This document shows positions 17,931 through 25,413 of a stretch of 64,000 nucleotides of DNA, piece by piece. Below the pieces are notes generated by a model that was given only the letters and a program-made list of their open reading frames with translations, had not been told where the DNA came from and made no database searches. Origin of the DNA: Pseudobutyrivibrio sp. GTDB taxonomy: Bacteria; Bacillota; Clostridia; Lachnospirales; Lachnospiraceae. Made by a program: the position numbers and the translations under genes. The stretch's first letter is position 1. Each line of letters begins with the position of its first letter. Where the stretch lies: contig JAIKWH010000073.1 in assembly GCA_024684955.1 (NCBI GenBank), forward strand, positions 18,199 to 82,198, in the 5' to 3' direction.

Positions 17931-19160
17931 TTATACTTTTTTATCCTGCCCCGCAGAAAGGGACATGCGATAGTCTATTGGACTGATTCCAATTTTCTTT
18001 TTGAACACTAGGCTAAAATACTGTTGGGACGTATATCCCACACTTTCAGCGATTTCATATATCTTTAGGTCCTCCTCATGGAGTAGGGCAATGGCCTTTC
18101 TAATACGCAAGTTTGTGAGGTAATCTACAAATGTGCAGCCTGCCTCCTTCCTAAAGATGCGGCTCAGGTATGGTACTGAAAGTCCCACCTTTTCAGCCAG
18201 CTCCTGGAGAGACAAGTCTTCTTTTTTATACTCACTTTCCAGTATTCCTATCACCTGACTCATTATTTCTGACATACCAGAATTATCCTTTATCTGCTGG
18301 GACAGATTCTGGTAAATCTGTGGGATATCTCCTAGATGTTCCCCGCTTTCATATGCACAGGTACACCTGACTGGCATGTAGGATTCCACCATAGCCTTAT
18401 ATGTTTTTATCTTTTCATCCAAGGTAGTGGATTGTTGCCTGTCTATTATAAGCACCAAGTTGCCCTCCTTGGTCCTGCACTTGGTCTCAAGTGCTAAGGA
18501 GGCAAAGGTTTCGAGGGCTATATTCTCCGCTACAAAAAATAGGAGGTCTTCGTTCCACTCATTATTTATATCATCGCTGCTCTTGTAATCTGTCCTAATC
18601 AACAGGGCCATATATTTTTCTGGAATGGTGAGCCCCAGATACTGGCATTCCTCTGCCATCTCCTGGTCTGTAATGTGGGCTCCCAGGTAAGAATGCATAA
18701 GGTCTGATACCAAAAGTTCCCTGCTTTTTCCTATTTTGTTCCTGGCCCATTCCAAATATTTCTGAGCACAATCCTCCTGCTTTCTCTCAGATAGTTCCAC
18801 CCTAATCTTTTCAATCAGTTCTTGGAAAACTTCCTCCTGAATAGGCTTTAGAACATATTCAAAAACTCCCAGGGTCAAGGCCTTTCTGGCATATTCAAAC
18901 ACATCATATCCTGTTATGATTACCACCAACGCTTCTGGGTGGAGCATATTCAGTTCATTTATGAATTCTAACCCATTCATAAATGGCATATTTATATCCA
19001 CAAAATAGACATCAATGGAATTTTCCCTGGCTTTTTCTAGGGCTATCTCCCCGTCTTCAGCCTCGGCTACCACCTCAAAATCATCATATGAATTGACAAA
19101 ACTTTTGATTCCCCTTCGAATCATTGGCTCGTCATCAGCCACTAAAGCCCTGTATTTCAT
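17931..19160 (-). CDS. YesN-type response regulator, AraC family output
   Basis: A 409-residue regulator. The receiver domain (1-120) has the acidic pair DD near residue 9, phospho-acceptor D55 in VYFVDINMPFMNG and K105 in YVLKPI. A middle region of about 170 residues of unclear fold follows. The C-terminal AraC-type double helix-turn-helix (about 300-405) contains LQELAEKVGLSVPYLSRIF and YEIAESVGYTSQQYFSLVFK. It probably receives phosphate from the YesM-type kinase at 11274-13025 and activates ytfQ 150 bases downstream. GGGGGG precedes the ATG. A good sigma-A promoter stands upstream, so regulator and transport genes may be separately initiated. Confidence 0.94.
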   Translation of the reverse strand: MKYRALVADDEPMIRRGIKSFVNSYDDFEVVAEAEDGEIALEKARENSIDVYFVDINMPFMNGLEFINELNMLHPEALVVIITGYDVFEYARKALTLGVFEYVLKPIQEEVFQELIEKIRVELSERKQEDCAQKYLEWARNKIGKSRELLVSDLMHSYLGAHITDQEMAEECQYLGLTIPEKYMALLIRTDYKSSDDINNEWNEDLLFFVAENIALETFASLALETKCRTKEGNLVLIIDRQQSTTLDEKIKTYKAMVESYMPVRCTCAYESGEHLGDIPQIYQNLSQQIKDNSGMSEIMSQVIGILESEYKKEDLSLQELAEKVGLSVPYLSRIFRKEAGCTFVDYLTNLRIRKAIALLHEEDLKIYEIAESVGYTSQQYFSLVFKKKIGISPIDYRMSLSAGQDKKV

Positions 19161-19193
19161 CTTATTCCCCCCTAAATGATTACTTACTATTTA

Positions 19194-19222
19194 AATCTAA
19201 ACTATTGAAAATATGCTGTCAA
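19194..19222 (-). promoter_or_regulatory. Promoter of the response regulator gene
   Basis: On the minus strand TTGACA (19222-19217), 17 bases, then TAGATT (19199-19194). The start of transcription would fall near 19187, 27 bases before the ATG. Confidence 0.7.
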
Positions 19223-19228
19223 CGAGTC

Positions 19229-19267
19229 AAAAAAAGTCCTATGCCTTAATACTTAAGACATAGGACT
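19229..19267 (-). terminator. Rho-independent terminator after nrdG
   Basis: AGTCCTATG and CATAGGACT pair on the minus strand, with an inner TTAAG/CTTAA stem, followed by seven T. It begins six bases after the nrdG stop. Confidence 0.92.
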
Positions 19268-19272
19268 CATTA

Positions 19273-19809
19273 TTATTTTTTTCTTTCATTGAGAGGGTGC
19301 AAAACAATTTCTCCACTCTCTTTTGTCTTTTTCATATCTATGATTCTCTGGTTTCTTGATCCCCTAAAATTAAGGGTTATATCCTTTTCCTCCAGGATAA
19401 ATTTTCCATCCACCAGTATATCTATAGAATCTAAAATCTCATCAGTTACGTATGTATGTTTTCTTTGGCCATATTGCAGGTCCTTGTCATAGGTAAAACC
19501 TGTGTACATCCAGATGGTGCGCTGGGGTAACTCAGCCCTTATTCTCCTAATCAGTTTGACTAGCTCCTCCTGGTTGCAAGGCTCAAAGGGCTCTCCTCCC
19601 AGAATTGTTATTCCATCATAATAACTTTTCGATAACTCCTCTATTATAAAGTCCTCTGTTTCCTTTGTATAAACTTTTCCGTAGTTAAAATCCCAGGTCT
19701 CAGGCTGGAAGCAACCCTTGCAGCAATTTGTACATCCGGAAACAAAGAGGCTTAGTCTAATTCCTATACCATTGGCAGAATCTGCTTTTAGTATCTGTCC
19801 ATAATTCAT
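19273..19809 (-). CDS. nrdG: Anaerobic ribonucleotide reductase activating protein
   Basis: A 178-residue radical-SAM enzyme that generates the glycyl radical on NrdD. The iron-sulfur motif CX3CX2C appears in VSGCTNCCKGCF, with an extra cysteine inside, and the SAM-binding region GGEPFEP follows. The length is normal (about 155-180). It starts two bases after the nrdD stop, so the reductase and activator are co-translated. The oxygen-sensitive pair implies DNA precursor synthesis without oxygen. Confidence 0.96.
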   Translation of the reverse strand: MNYGQILKADSANGIGIRLSLFVSGCTNCCKGCFQPETWDFNYGKVYTKETEDFIIEELSKSYYDGITILGGEPFEPCNQEELVKLIRRIRAELPQRTIWMYTGFTYDKDLQYGQRKHTYVTDEILDSIDILVDGKFILEEKDITLNFRGSRNQRIIDMKKTKESGEIVLHPLNERKK

Positions 19810-19811
19810 TT

Positions 19812-22025
19812 TTATACCGTTCCTGTAGACAGGTGTAATACCCTGTCTTTAATTTCTTGGGTCCTACCCTGATTCCAGAACTGGGTACCAATGTATCCGC
19901 ATGTTCTTCTGGCAACTGACATTTTATCCTGGTCACGGTTGCCGCAGTTTGGGCACTCCCATATTAATTTACCGTGGCTATCCTCTACGATTTGAATTTC
20001 TCCATCGTATCCGCATACCTCGCAGTAATCGCTCTTTGTGTTTAGCTCAGCATACATGATATTGTCGTAGATATACTTCATAACTGAGATTACTGCAGGA
20101 ATATTCTGCTGCATATTTGGAACCTCAATGTAAGAAATTGCTCCACCTGGTGACAACTTCTGGAAATCTGATTCAAATTTTAATTTGTCAAAGGCGTCAA
20201 TCTCTTCTGTAACATGTACATGATAAGAGTTTGTAATATAGTTTTTGTCTGTTACATGTGGTATGATTCCAAATCTCTTTTGCAGGCACTTTGAAAACTT
20301 GTATGTTGTAGACTCCATTGGAGTACCATAAACACTGTAACTAATATTTTCCGCAGCCTTCCACTCAGCGCACTTGTCGTTGAGTTTCTGCATAACCTTT
20401 AGGGCAAATTCCTTACCCATTGGGTCTGTGTGGCTGACACCCAGCATGCGGTAGCACATCTCTGAGAGACCTGCGTATCCAAGGCTGATAGTTGAATAGC
20501 CATTGTAAAGGAGTTTGTCTATAGTCTCGCCCTTGTGGAGTCGGGCCAAGGCACCGTGCTGCCAAAGGATAGGAGCCACATCTGATACTGTTCCAAGCAA
20601 TCTCTCGTGACGGCAGCGGAGTGCCCTGTGACACAGTTCTAATCTCTCCTCTAATATCTGCCAAAACTTGTCCATGTCACCATATGAAGAGCAGGCTGCA
20701 TCCACCAGATTGATTGTGACAACGCCCTGGTTGAATCTGCCGTAGAATTTGTGGCTTCCGTCAGGATTGCGCTGGCTGTCCTCCACTGTAAGGAAAGAAC
20801 GACAACCCATACAAGTATATACATTGCCCTGCTTTAATTCCTTCATAATCTTTGCTGATATGTAGTCTGGAACCATTCTCTTTGCAGTACACTGGGCTGC
20901 AAGCTCTGTCAGGTAATAGTACTGGCTGTCCTCGTGGATATTGTCCTCATCCAAAACATATATAAGCTTAGGGAATGCAGGTGTAACCCATACACCCTTT
21001 TCATTTTTTACACCCTGCATACGCTGACGCATGACTTCCTCGATGATTTTTGCCAGGTCATCTCTTGTCTGTCCTGCAGGCACCTCGTCCAAATACATAA
21101 ACATAGTAACGAAAGGAGCCTGACCATTACAGGTCATAAGGGTAATCATCTGATACTGGATGGTCTGGATACCATTTCTAATCTCTGTATTCAGTCTAGA
21201 CTCAGTCAACTTTTTGATTACATCCTCATCCAATGACTCATTGCAGAGTTTTCTCTCCTCGATTACCTGCTCACGAATCTTGTTCCTGCTGATATCAACA
21301 AAAGGAGCAAGGTGAGATAGGGTAAATGACTGTCCACCGTATTGGTTTGATGCAACCTGGGCCACTACCTGGGTAGTAATGTTGCAGGCTGTAAAGAAAC
21401 TGTGTGGCTTTTCAATCATAGTGCCGGAGATAACTGTGCCGTTCTGAAGCATGTCCTCCAGATTAATAAGGTCGCAGTTGTGCTCTCTCTGGGCAAAGTA
21501 ATCTGCGTCATGGAAGTGGATAATTCCCTCGTCATGAGCCTTTGTTATCTCCTCTGGCAGAAGGATTCTCTTTGTCAGATCCTTTGAAACCTCACCAGCC
21601 ATATAATCACGCTGGGTAGAGTTGATAACAGGATTCTTGTTAGAATTTTCCTGCTTTACCTCCTCGTTCAGTTGGTCTATAAGGGCCAGAATTCCATTGT
21701 CAGTGGTGTTAGTCTTTCGAGACAATTCTCTCTTATATCTGTAGCGCACATATTTCTGTGCCACCTCATAGCAACGCATCTCCATGATACCGGTTTCAAC
21801 CATATCCTGGATATCCTCCACATTTACTGCGTGAGAACTGGCAGCTACCTGGCGGGCAATTGTATCTGCAATTGCCTGAATCTGTGTTGAGTTTAACTGA
21901 TGAAGAGCATCGATTTCGGCGTTTGCTTTTTTTATGGCCTCCTCGATTTTCTCCTTTTGGAATTCCACCTCGGAACCATTTCTTTTGATTACTCTAGTCT
22001 TTACTATTAATTCATTTGTTTCCAA
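19812..22025 (-). CDS. nrdD: Class III (anaerobic) ribonucleoside-triphosphate reductase
   Basis: A 737-residue enzyme reducing ribonucleoside triphosphates using a glycyl radical and formate. An N-terminal ATP-cone (about 8-95) begins VIKRNGSEVEFQKEKI. The catalytic region includes CNGQAPFVTMF; the C-terminus has two CxxC zinc ligands (CEVCGYDGE, CPNCGNRD) and the radical site RTCGYIG, with Gly at about 710. The start is TTG at 22025: AGGAGG ends eight bases upstream and no in-frame ATG lies near. A NrdR box at the promoter indicates repression when deoxynucleotides are plentiful. Confidence 0.97.
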   Translation of the reverse strand: METNELIVKTRVIKRNGSEVEFQKEKIEEAIKKANAEIDALHQLNSTQIQAIADTIARQVAASSHAVNVEDIQDMVETGIMEMRCYEVAQKYVRYRYKRELSRKTNTTDNGILALIDQLNEEVKQENSNKNPVINSTQRDYMAGEVSKDLTKRILLPEEITKAHDEGIIHFHDADYFAQREHNCDLINLEDMLQNGTVISGTMIEKPHSFFTACNITTQVVAQVASNQYGGQSFTLSHLAPFVDISRNKIREQVIEERKLCNESLDEDVIKKLTESRLNTEIRNGIQTIQYQMITLMTCNGQAPFVTMFMYLDEVPAGQTRDDLAKIIEEVMRQRMQGVKNEKGVWVTPAFPKLIYVLDEDNIHEDSQYYYLTELAAQCTAKRMVPDYISAKIMKELKQGNVYTCMGCRSFLTVEDSQRNPDGSHKFYGRFNQGVVTINLVDAACSSYGDMDKFWQILEERLELCHRALRCRHERLLGTVSDVAPILWQHGALARLHKGETIDKLLYNGYSTISLGYAGLSEMCYRMLGVSHTDPMGKEFALKVMQKLNDKCAEWKAAENISYSVYGTPMESTTYKFSKCLQKRFGIIPHVTDKNYITNSYHVHVTEEIDAFDKLKFESDFQKLSPGGAISYIEVPNMQQNIPAVISVMKYIYDNIMYAELNTKSDYCEVCGYDGEIQIVEDSHGKLIWECPNCGNRDQDKMSVARRTCGYIGTQFWNQGRTQEIKDRVLHLSTGTV

Positions 22026-22119
22026 GACAGAAACCTCCTAAGTTATTAGTTATTATTAAATAGTTAGATAAAACAACTATTGCATACAAATTTTCAGATA
22101 TATCCATCAAAATCTAGTT

Positions 22120-22133
22120 GTCACATCTGTGAC
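22120..22133. promoter_or_regulatory. Palindrome in the nrdD leader
   Basis: GTCACA and TGTGAC are inverted around two bases, four bases from the NrdR box on the gene-proximal side. The regulator, if any, is unknown. The rest of the leader (22026-22119) is AT-rich with no other clear element. Confidence 0.5.
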
Positions 22134-22136
22134 CTA

Positions 22137-22160
22137 ACACAAGATGTTGTATCCATTATA
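22137..22160 (-). promoter_or_regulatory. NrdR box overlapping the nrdD promoter
   Basis: ACACAAGATGTTGTAT at 22137-22152 agrees with the NrdR consensus acaCwAtATaTwGtgt at nearly every base. On the minus strand it lies just downstream of a GGTATAATGG -10 element (22160-22155), over the expected transcription start, where a repressor would block it. The paired second box usual for NrdR was not seen clearly. Confidence 0.75.
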
Positions 22161-22225
22161 CCATCCCCGTCAAATTTTAAAAGCATTTATTTGTATACTT
22201 TTTGTGTATTTTTCTTTTTCCCCTA

Positions 22226-22264
22226 AAAAGAGGGCCTCAGAAATATTTCTGAAGCCCTCTTTTC
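22226..22264 (-). terminator. Rho-independent terminator after fliS
   Basis: A long stem, AAGAGGGC..TCAGAAA against TTTCTGA.GCCCTCTT, is followed by T-rich sequence on the minus strand, 18 bases after the fliS stop. Confidence 0.88.
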
Positions 22265-22281
22265 TTTAGAACCATTTGTAT

Positions 22282-22758
22282 TTATGCGAAAAAACCCCGG
22301 TTGCTTTGATTGCCCATAAGATTTTCATTTAATGAATTCCTGTTGTAAGTCATCCCTGCCATTACTGACTGAGTATTTTGCATAAGAGGTTTTGACTTGT
22401 CCTCATTTGCTATTTGCTCAAAGGCTTCCCCCAGGGAATCCATTATCTTTTTGGCTTCTAGAAGCCCCTCATTATTGCCCTGATAAATGGACCTTGAAAT
22501 ATTTCTCTGTACATAATCGTATAGAGCGTATAGATTTCCGCTAACCTTATACTCAAAATTTAAATCTTTCTGGAGATGAGAGACAACATTGGCACATTTT
22601 TTAAGATGGGTCACTGCATCCTCAATTGATCCAGCCTCAAAATCATCCAGTGCCTCAGTCTCATATGCCTCATATATATCATAGAGAATAGATATAAGTT
22701 CTGTACCATTGCTGGACGCTATTCTTAAGGTGAACGCTGAAATCATGTCTTTATTCAT
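22282..22758 (-). CDS. fliS: Flagellin chaperone FliS
   Basis: A 158-residue cytoplasmic all-helical protein that binds the flagellin C-terminus and prevents premature assembly. FliS traits are ELISILYDIYEAYETEA in helix 2, the middle DAVTHLKKCANVVSHLQKDL and NLYALYDYVQRNISRSI. Usual FliS proteins have 120-135 residues; this one has an extra Asn/Ser-rich tail of about 30 residues (from KPLMQNTQS). It lies directly behind the flagellin gene, as is common, and shares its transcript up to the terminator. The GGAG site stands ten bases before the ATG, a little far. Confidence 0.88.
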   Translation of the reverse strand: MNKDMISAFTLRIASSNGTELISILYDIYEAYETEALDDFEAGSIEDAVTHLKKCANVVSHLQKDLNFEYKVSGNLYALYDYVQRNISRSIYQGNNEGLLEAKKIMDSLGEAFEQIANEDKSKPLMQNTQSVMAGMTYNRNSLNENLMGNQSNRGFFA

Positions 22759-22815
22759 TATTACTTTACTCCATTTGTTGCAATAAATGCCTCTAGACTT
22801 GCCGTCTACAATTTA

Positions 22816-24456
22816 CTATTGTAGCAACTGCAAAGCCAAATCCGGCAGTTCGTTTGCCTGAGCCAGTGCAGATGTTCCTGCCTGTTCAAGTACGGTAAAT
22901 TTGGTGTATTCCACCATTGTTGTTGCCATGTCTGCGTCCTCTATTCTGGAGATGGCGCTAGTCATGTTTTCCTCTGTTTGATCAAGAGAATTAACTGTGT
23001 GCTCTAATCTATTTTCATAGGCACCAAGTTTTGCTCTTATTGATGTAATGTAATTCAAAGCAGATTCTAGAGCATTCATGGCATCCTCTGAACCATTCTC
23101 GTGGATTACATCCAGATCGTCTATGTACATAAACTCAGTAGAAATTGAAGCGATTCTAACTGTCATTGTCTGACCTTCGTTAACTCCTACCTGCAATTTC
23201 ATAGATCCAATGTCAGTAACATTGATGCTAATCATTCCATCAACGTCATCTCCTTCCTCATATCCAGCCTCAAGTTTAAAATTCATCTCAAAGCCGCCTA
23301 CATCAGTGATAGTTACATGGTTTCCATCAAAACTTGCTGTAGCCTGGGTACCAAATGAATAATTGTAATTTTCATCCTGGTTGTCGTCTGTTTTCTTTAA
23401 TAATGTGACCTTAGGATCTGTTCCTACTGCAGTAAGAGAAATGGCTGTATACTCTGAGTAGTTTCTAACATCCTTTATCCATTGCATACCATCAATATTA
23501 TTATCCGGGGCATTGTCCGGTCCTATATCTTCTTCCGAACCCCAATTTGCCTCGATTTGCACATAAGGTGCTGCAGCCACCGCTGCCTCTCTTGCCGTTG
23601 CGCTATCCTTGTAACCATTAACTACAGTTGCAATTTCATCGCTGGCAAATCCCAAATACTCTGCGAATTCTTCGCTAGAAAAATTTAATTCTAGTGATGC
23701 ATTTGTTCCATATTTTTTTGAAAGAATTGCAAAAGTATCTGTTCCTGTCTCAAACTCTGCACCAGCCTCCTCGCAACCCATTCTGATGGCTTCTCTGGCC
23801 TGGTCTGCTGTCATATCAGATGAAAGTGTTACTGACACTCCATTAATTGTCATATAACCTGCAGTCACCTCGGCGTCTGAGTCTGTAGATTCACCGGTAA
23901 ATAATGAATCAAAATCCTTACTGGCAAGGGCTGTTGCCCTTGTGGCGGCCATAGTCACATGTAACATATAATGTCCAGCAGGAACCTTCTCGCTAGTCTG
24001 AAGTCTGCTTACATGGTCCCCATAACTTCTGCAATCTAATGTGCCATCTAAAAGAGTTATGTTATTAAACTCTGTAGTTGTTGCCACTCTGTCGATTTCC
24101 TCTAACAGGGAATCAATTTCTTCCTGTATCGTTTCGCGCTCAGCAACCGAGTTTGTGCCGTTGGCTGCCTGTACTGCCAACTCACGCATTCTCTGAATCA
24201 TTTCTGTGACTTCATTAAGGGCACCCTCAGCTGTCTGGAGCACTGATATTCCATCGTCACCGTTGGTTGATGCCTGTCCCAAACCATTGATCTGTGACTG
24301 CATTTTGCCCGCAATAGCAATACCGGATGGGTTATCCGATGCATGATTGATGCTAAAGCCAGAACTTAATTTTTCCATTACTTTTGAAAGGGAATCTTCT
24401 GTACCAAGAAGTTGGTTATTAGTGATCACCGCTTGCATATTATTGTTAATTCTCAT
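22816..24456 (-). CDS. fliC: Flagellin
   Basis: A 546-residue flagellar filament subunit. The conserved N-terminal D0/D1 part (about 1-150) starts MRINNNMQAVITNNQL and includes LSSGFSINHASDNPSGIAIA; the C-terminal D1/D0 part (about 455-546) includes IRAKLGAYENRLEHTVN and VLEQAGTSALAQANEL. Between them lies a variable surface domain of about 300 residues, acidic and Thr/Ser/Ala-rich, longer than in Bacillus Hag. The last residues LQLLQ replace the usual LSLL(R/G). There is no signal peptide, as expected for flagellar export. A sigma-28 promoter precedes it. It is the only flagellin in the window. Confidence 0.96.
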   Translation of the reverse strand: MRINNNMQAVITNNQLLGTEDSLSKVMEKLSSGFSINHASDNPSGIAIAGKMQSQINGLGQASTNGDDGISVLQTAEGALNEVTEMIQRMRELAVQAANGTNSVAERETIQEEIDSLLEEIDRVATTTEFNNITLLDGTLDCRSYGDHVSRLQTSEKVPAGHYMLHVTMAATRATALASKDFDSLFTGESTDSDAEVTAGYMTINGVSVTLSSDMTADQAREAIRMGCEEAGAEFETGTDTFAILSKKYGTNASLELNFSSEEFAEYLGFASDEIATVVNGYKDSATAREAAVAAAPYVQIEANWGSEEDIGPDNAPDNNIDGMQWIKDVRNYSEYTAISLTAVGTDPKVTLLKKTDDNQDENYNYSFGTQATASFDGNHVTITDVGGFEMNFKLEAGYEEGDDVDGMISINVTDIGSMKLQVGVNEGQTMTVRIASISTEFMYIDDLDVIHENGSEDAMNALESALNYITSIRAKLGAYENRLEHTVNSLDQTEENMTSAISRIEDADMATTMVEYTKFTVLEQAGTSALAQANELPDLALQLLQ

Positions 24457-24541
24457 ATATGCCTCTCCTTTTGTGTAACTAGAGTCAAGCGTCCGTGCGG
24501 TGTATTTAATTGTATAGGTCTTCCATGTCCTTACAACATTA

Positions 24542-24568
24542 TTATCGGATGGGCCCGCCTATTCTTAA
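24542..24568 (-). promoter_or_regulatory. Sigma-28 (FliA/SigD) promoter of fliC
   Basis: On the minus strand TTAA, exactly 15 bases, then TCCGATAA; the consensus is TAAA-N15-GCCGATAA. Transcription would begin near 24535, giving an 80-base leader with several GGA triplets, one of them in the AAAGGAGAGG ribosome binding site. Confidence 0.85.
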
Positions 24569-24655
24569 CCCAAGATGTATAACTTTTTTATCCTATAAAC
24601 CTCAATCCCTTGATTTTACTGGGTATAATTTTTCTTTTCATCTTCTGTTAATTAT

Positions 24656-24684
24656 TTGACAAAGACAGAAGTATGGTATAGACT
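24656..24684 (+). promoter_or_regulatory. Promoter of the small lipoprotein gene
   Basis: TTGACA at 24656-24661, 17 bases, then TAGACT at 24679-24684 (or TATAGA at 24677). AAGGAG follows eight bases before the ATG at 24726. Confidence 0.7.
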
Positions 24685-24725
24685 TACTCTGCTTCGTGCA
24701 TTATTTTTTTTAAGGAGATTGGATT

Positions 24726-25361
24726 ATGAAAAAGAAATTAACACTAGCACTTGCAGCCCTTATGGCTACAGCAACTTTATTTACCGCTTGTGGTAAGGGG
24801 CCAGATGTTTCTGGTGAATACACCGCAGAAATGAACTTCTCAGACTTCATCCCAGAGGAAGACTTGGCTTCAATGGAAGAGGTTGGAATGGGATTCATGA
24901 GTGATCTTACATTAGATGTAAAGCTTAATCTTACAAGCGATAACAAGTTTACATTTGCTTTTGATTCTACAGGATTAAAGGAAGACGTTAAGTCAGGTCT
25001 TGCAGCAAATTCAGATGCTATCATCGATGCTCAGCTTGAGAGCATGGGCGTTACAAGAGATCAGATTACAGACGAAGTTGCTCAATCTGCAGGTTACGAA
25101 AGTGCTGATGCAATGTTCCAGTATATCGCTGATGAAATGGCATCTGGTATGGATGGTGTTTTAGCAGAAGCTGACGCAGAGTTTGAAAAAGGTAGCTGCG
25201 AGGGTTCTTATAAGGTTGTTAAAGATTCTATCGTATTCGTAACTGAGACAGAGGACGGAACAGGTCTTGATAAGGCAACAATTGCTGAGGATGGTTCTCT
25301 TTCACTTACAACAGATGTAGAAGGTGAGGCTTATACACTTAACTTTACAAAGGCCCAGTAA
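24726..25361 (+). CDS. Small acidic lipoprotein of unknown function
   Basis: A 211-residue exported protein with a clear lipobox, LFTAC (C22). The mature part is rich in Asp, Glu and Ser; it begins VSGEYTAEMNFSDF and ends with a strand-rich segment (CEGSYKVVKDSIVFVTETE...LSLTTDVEGEAYTLNF) that resembles a small beta-barrel or lipocalin-like end. I do not recognise a named family. It is alone on the plus strand between flagellar genes, with its own promoter, ribosome binding site and terminator, so it is a single-gene unit. A surface-attached location is likely; function unknown. Confidence 0.85.
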   Translation: MKKKLTLALAALMATATLFTACGKGPDVSGEYTAEMNFSDFIPEEDLASMEEVGMGFMSDLTLDVKLNLTSDNKFTFAFDSTGLKEDVKSGLAANSDAIIDAQLESMGVTRDQITDEVAQSAGYESADAMFQYIADEMASGMDGVLAEADAEFEKGSCEGSYKVVKDSIVFVTETEDGTGLDKATIAEDGSLSLTTDVEGEAYTLNFTKAQ

Positions 25362-25377
25362 TCTACGCAAATTTTAA

Positions 25378-25404
25378 GGGATGCCAAATGGCATCCCTTT
25401 TTTT
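25378..25404 (+). terminator. Rho-independent terminator after the lipoprotein gene
   Basis: GGGATGCCA and TGGCATCCC form a perfect nine-base-pair stem with a two-base centre, followed by seven T. It may also slow transcription from the facing gene at 25414. Confidence 0.95.
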
Positions 25405-25413
25405 GTCCACTTT

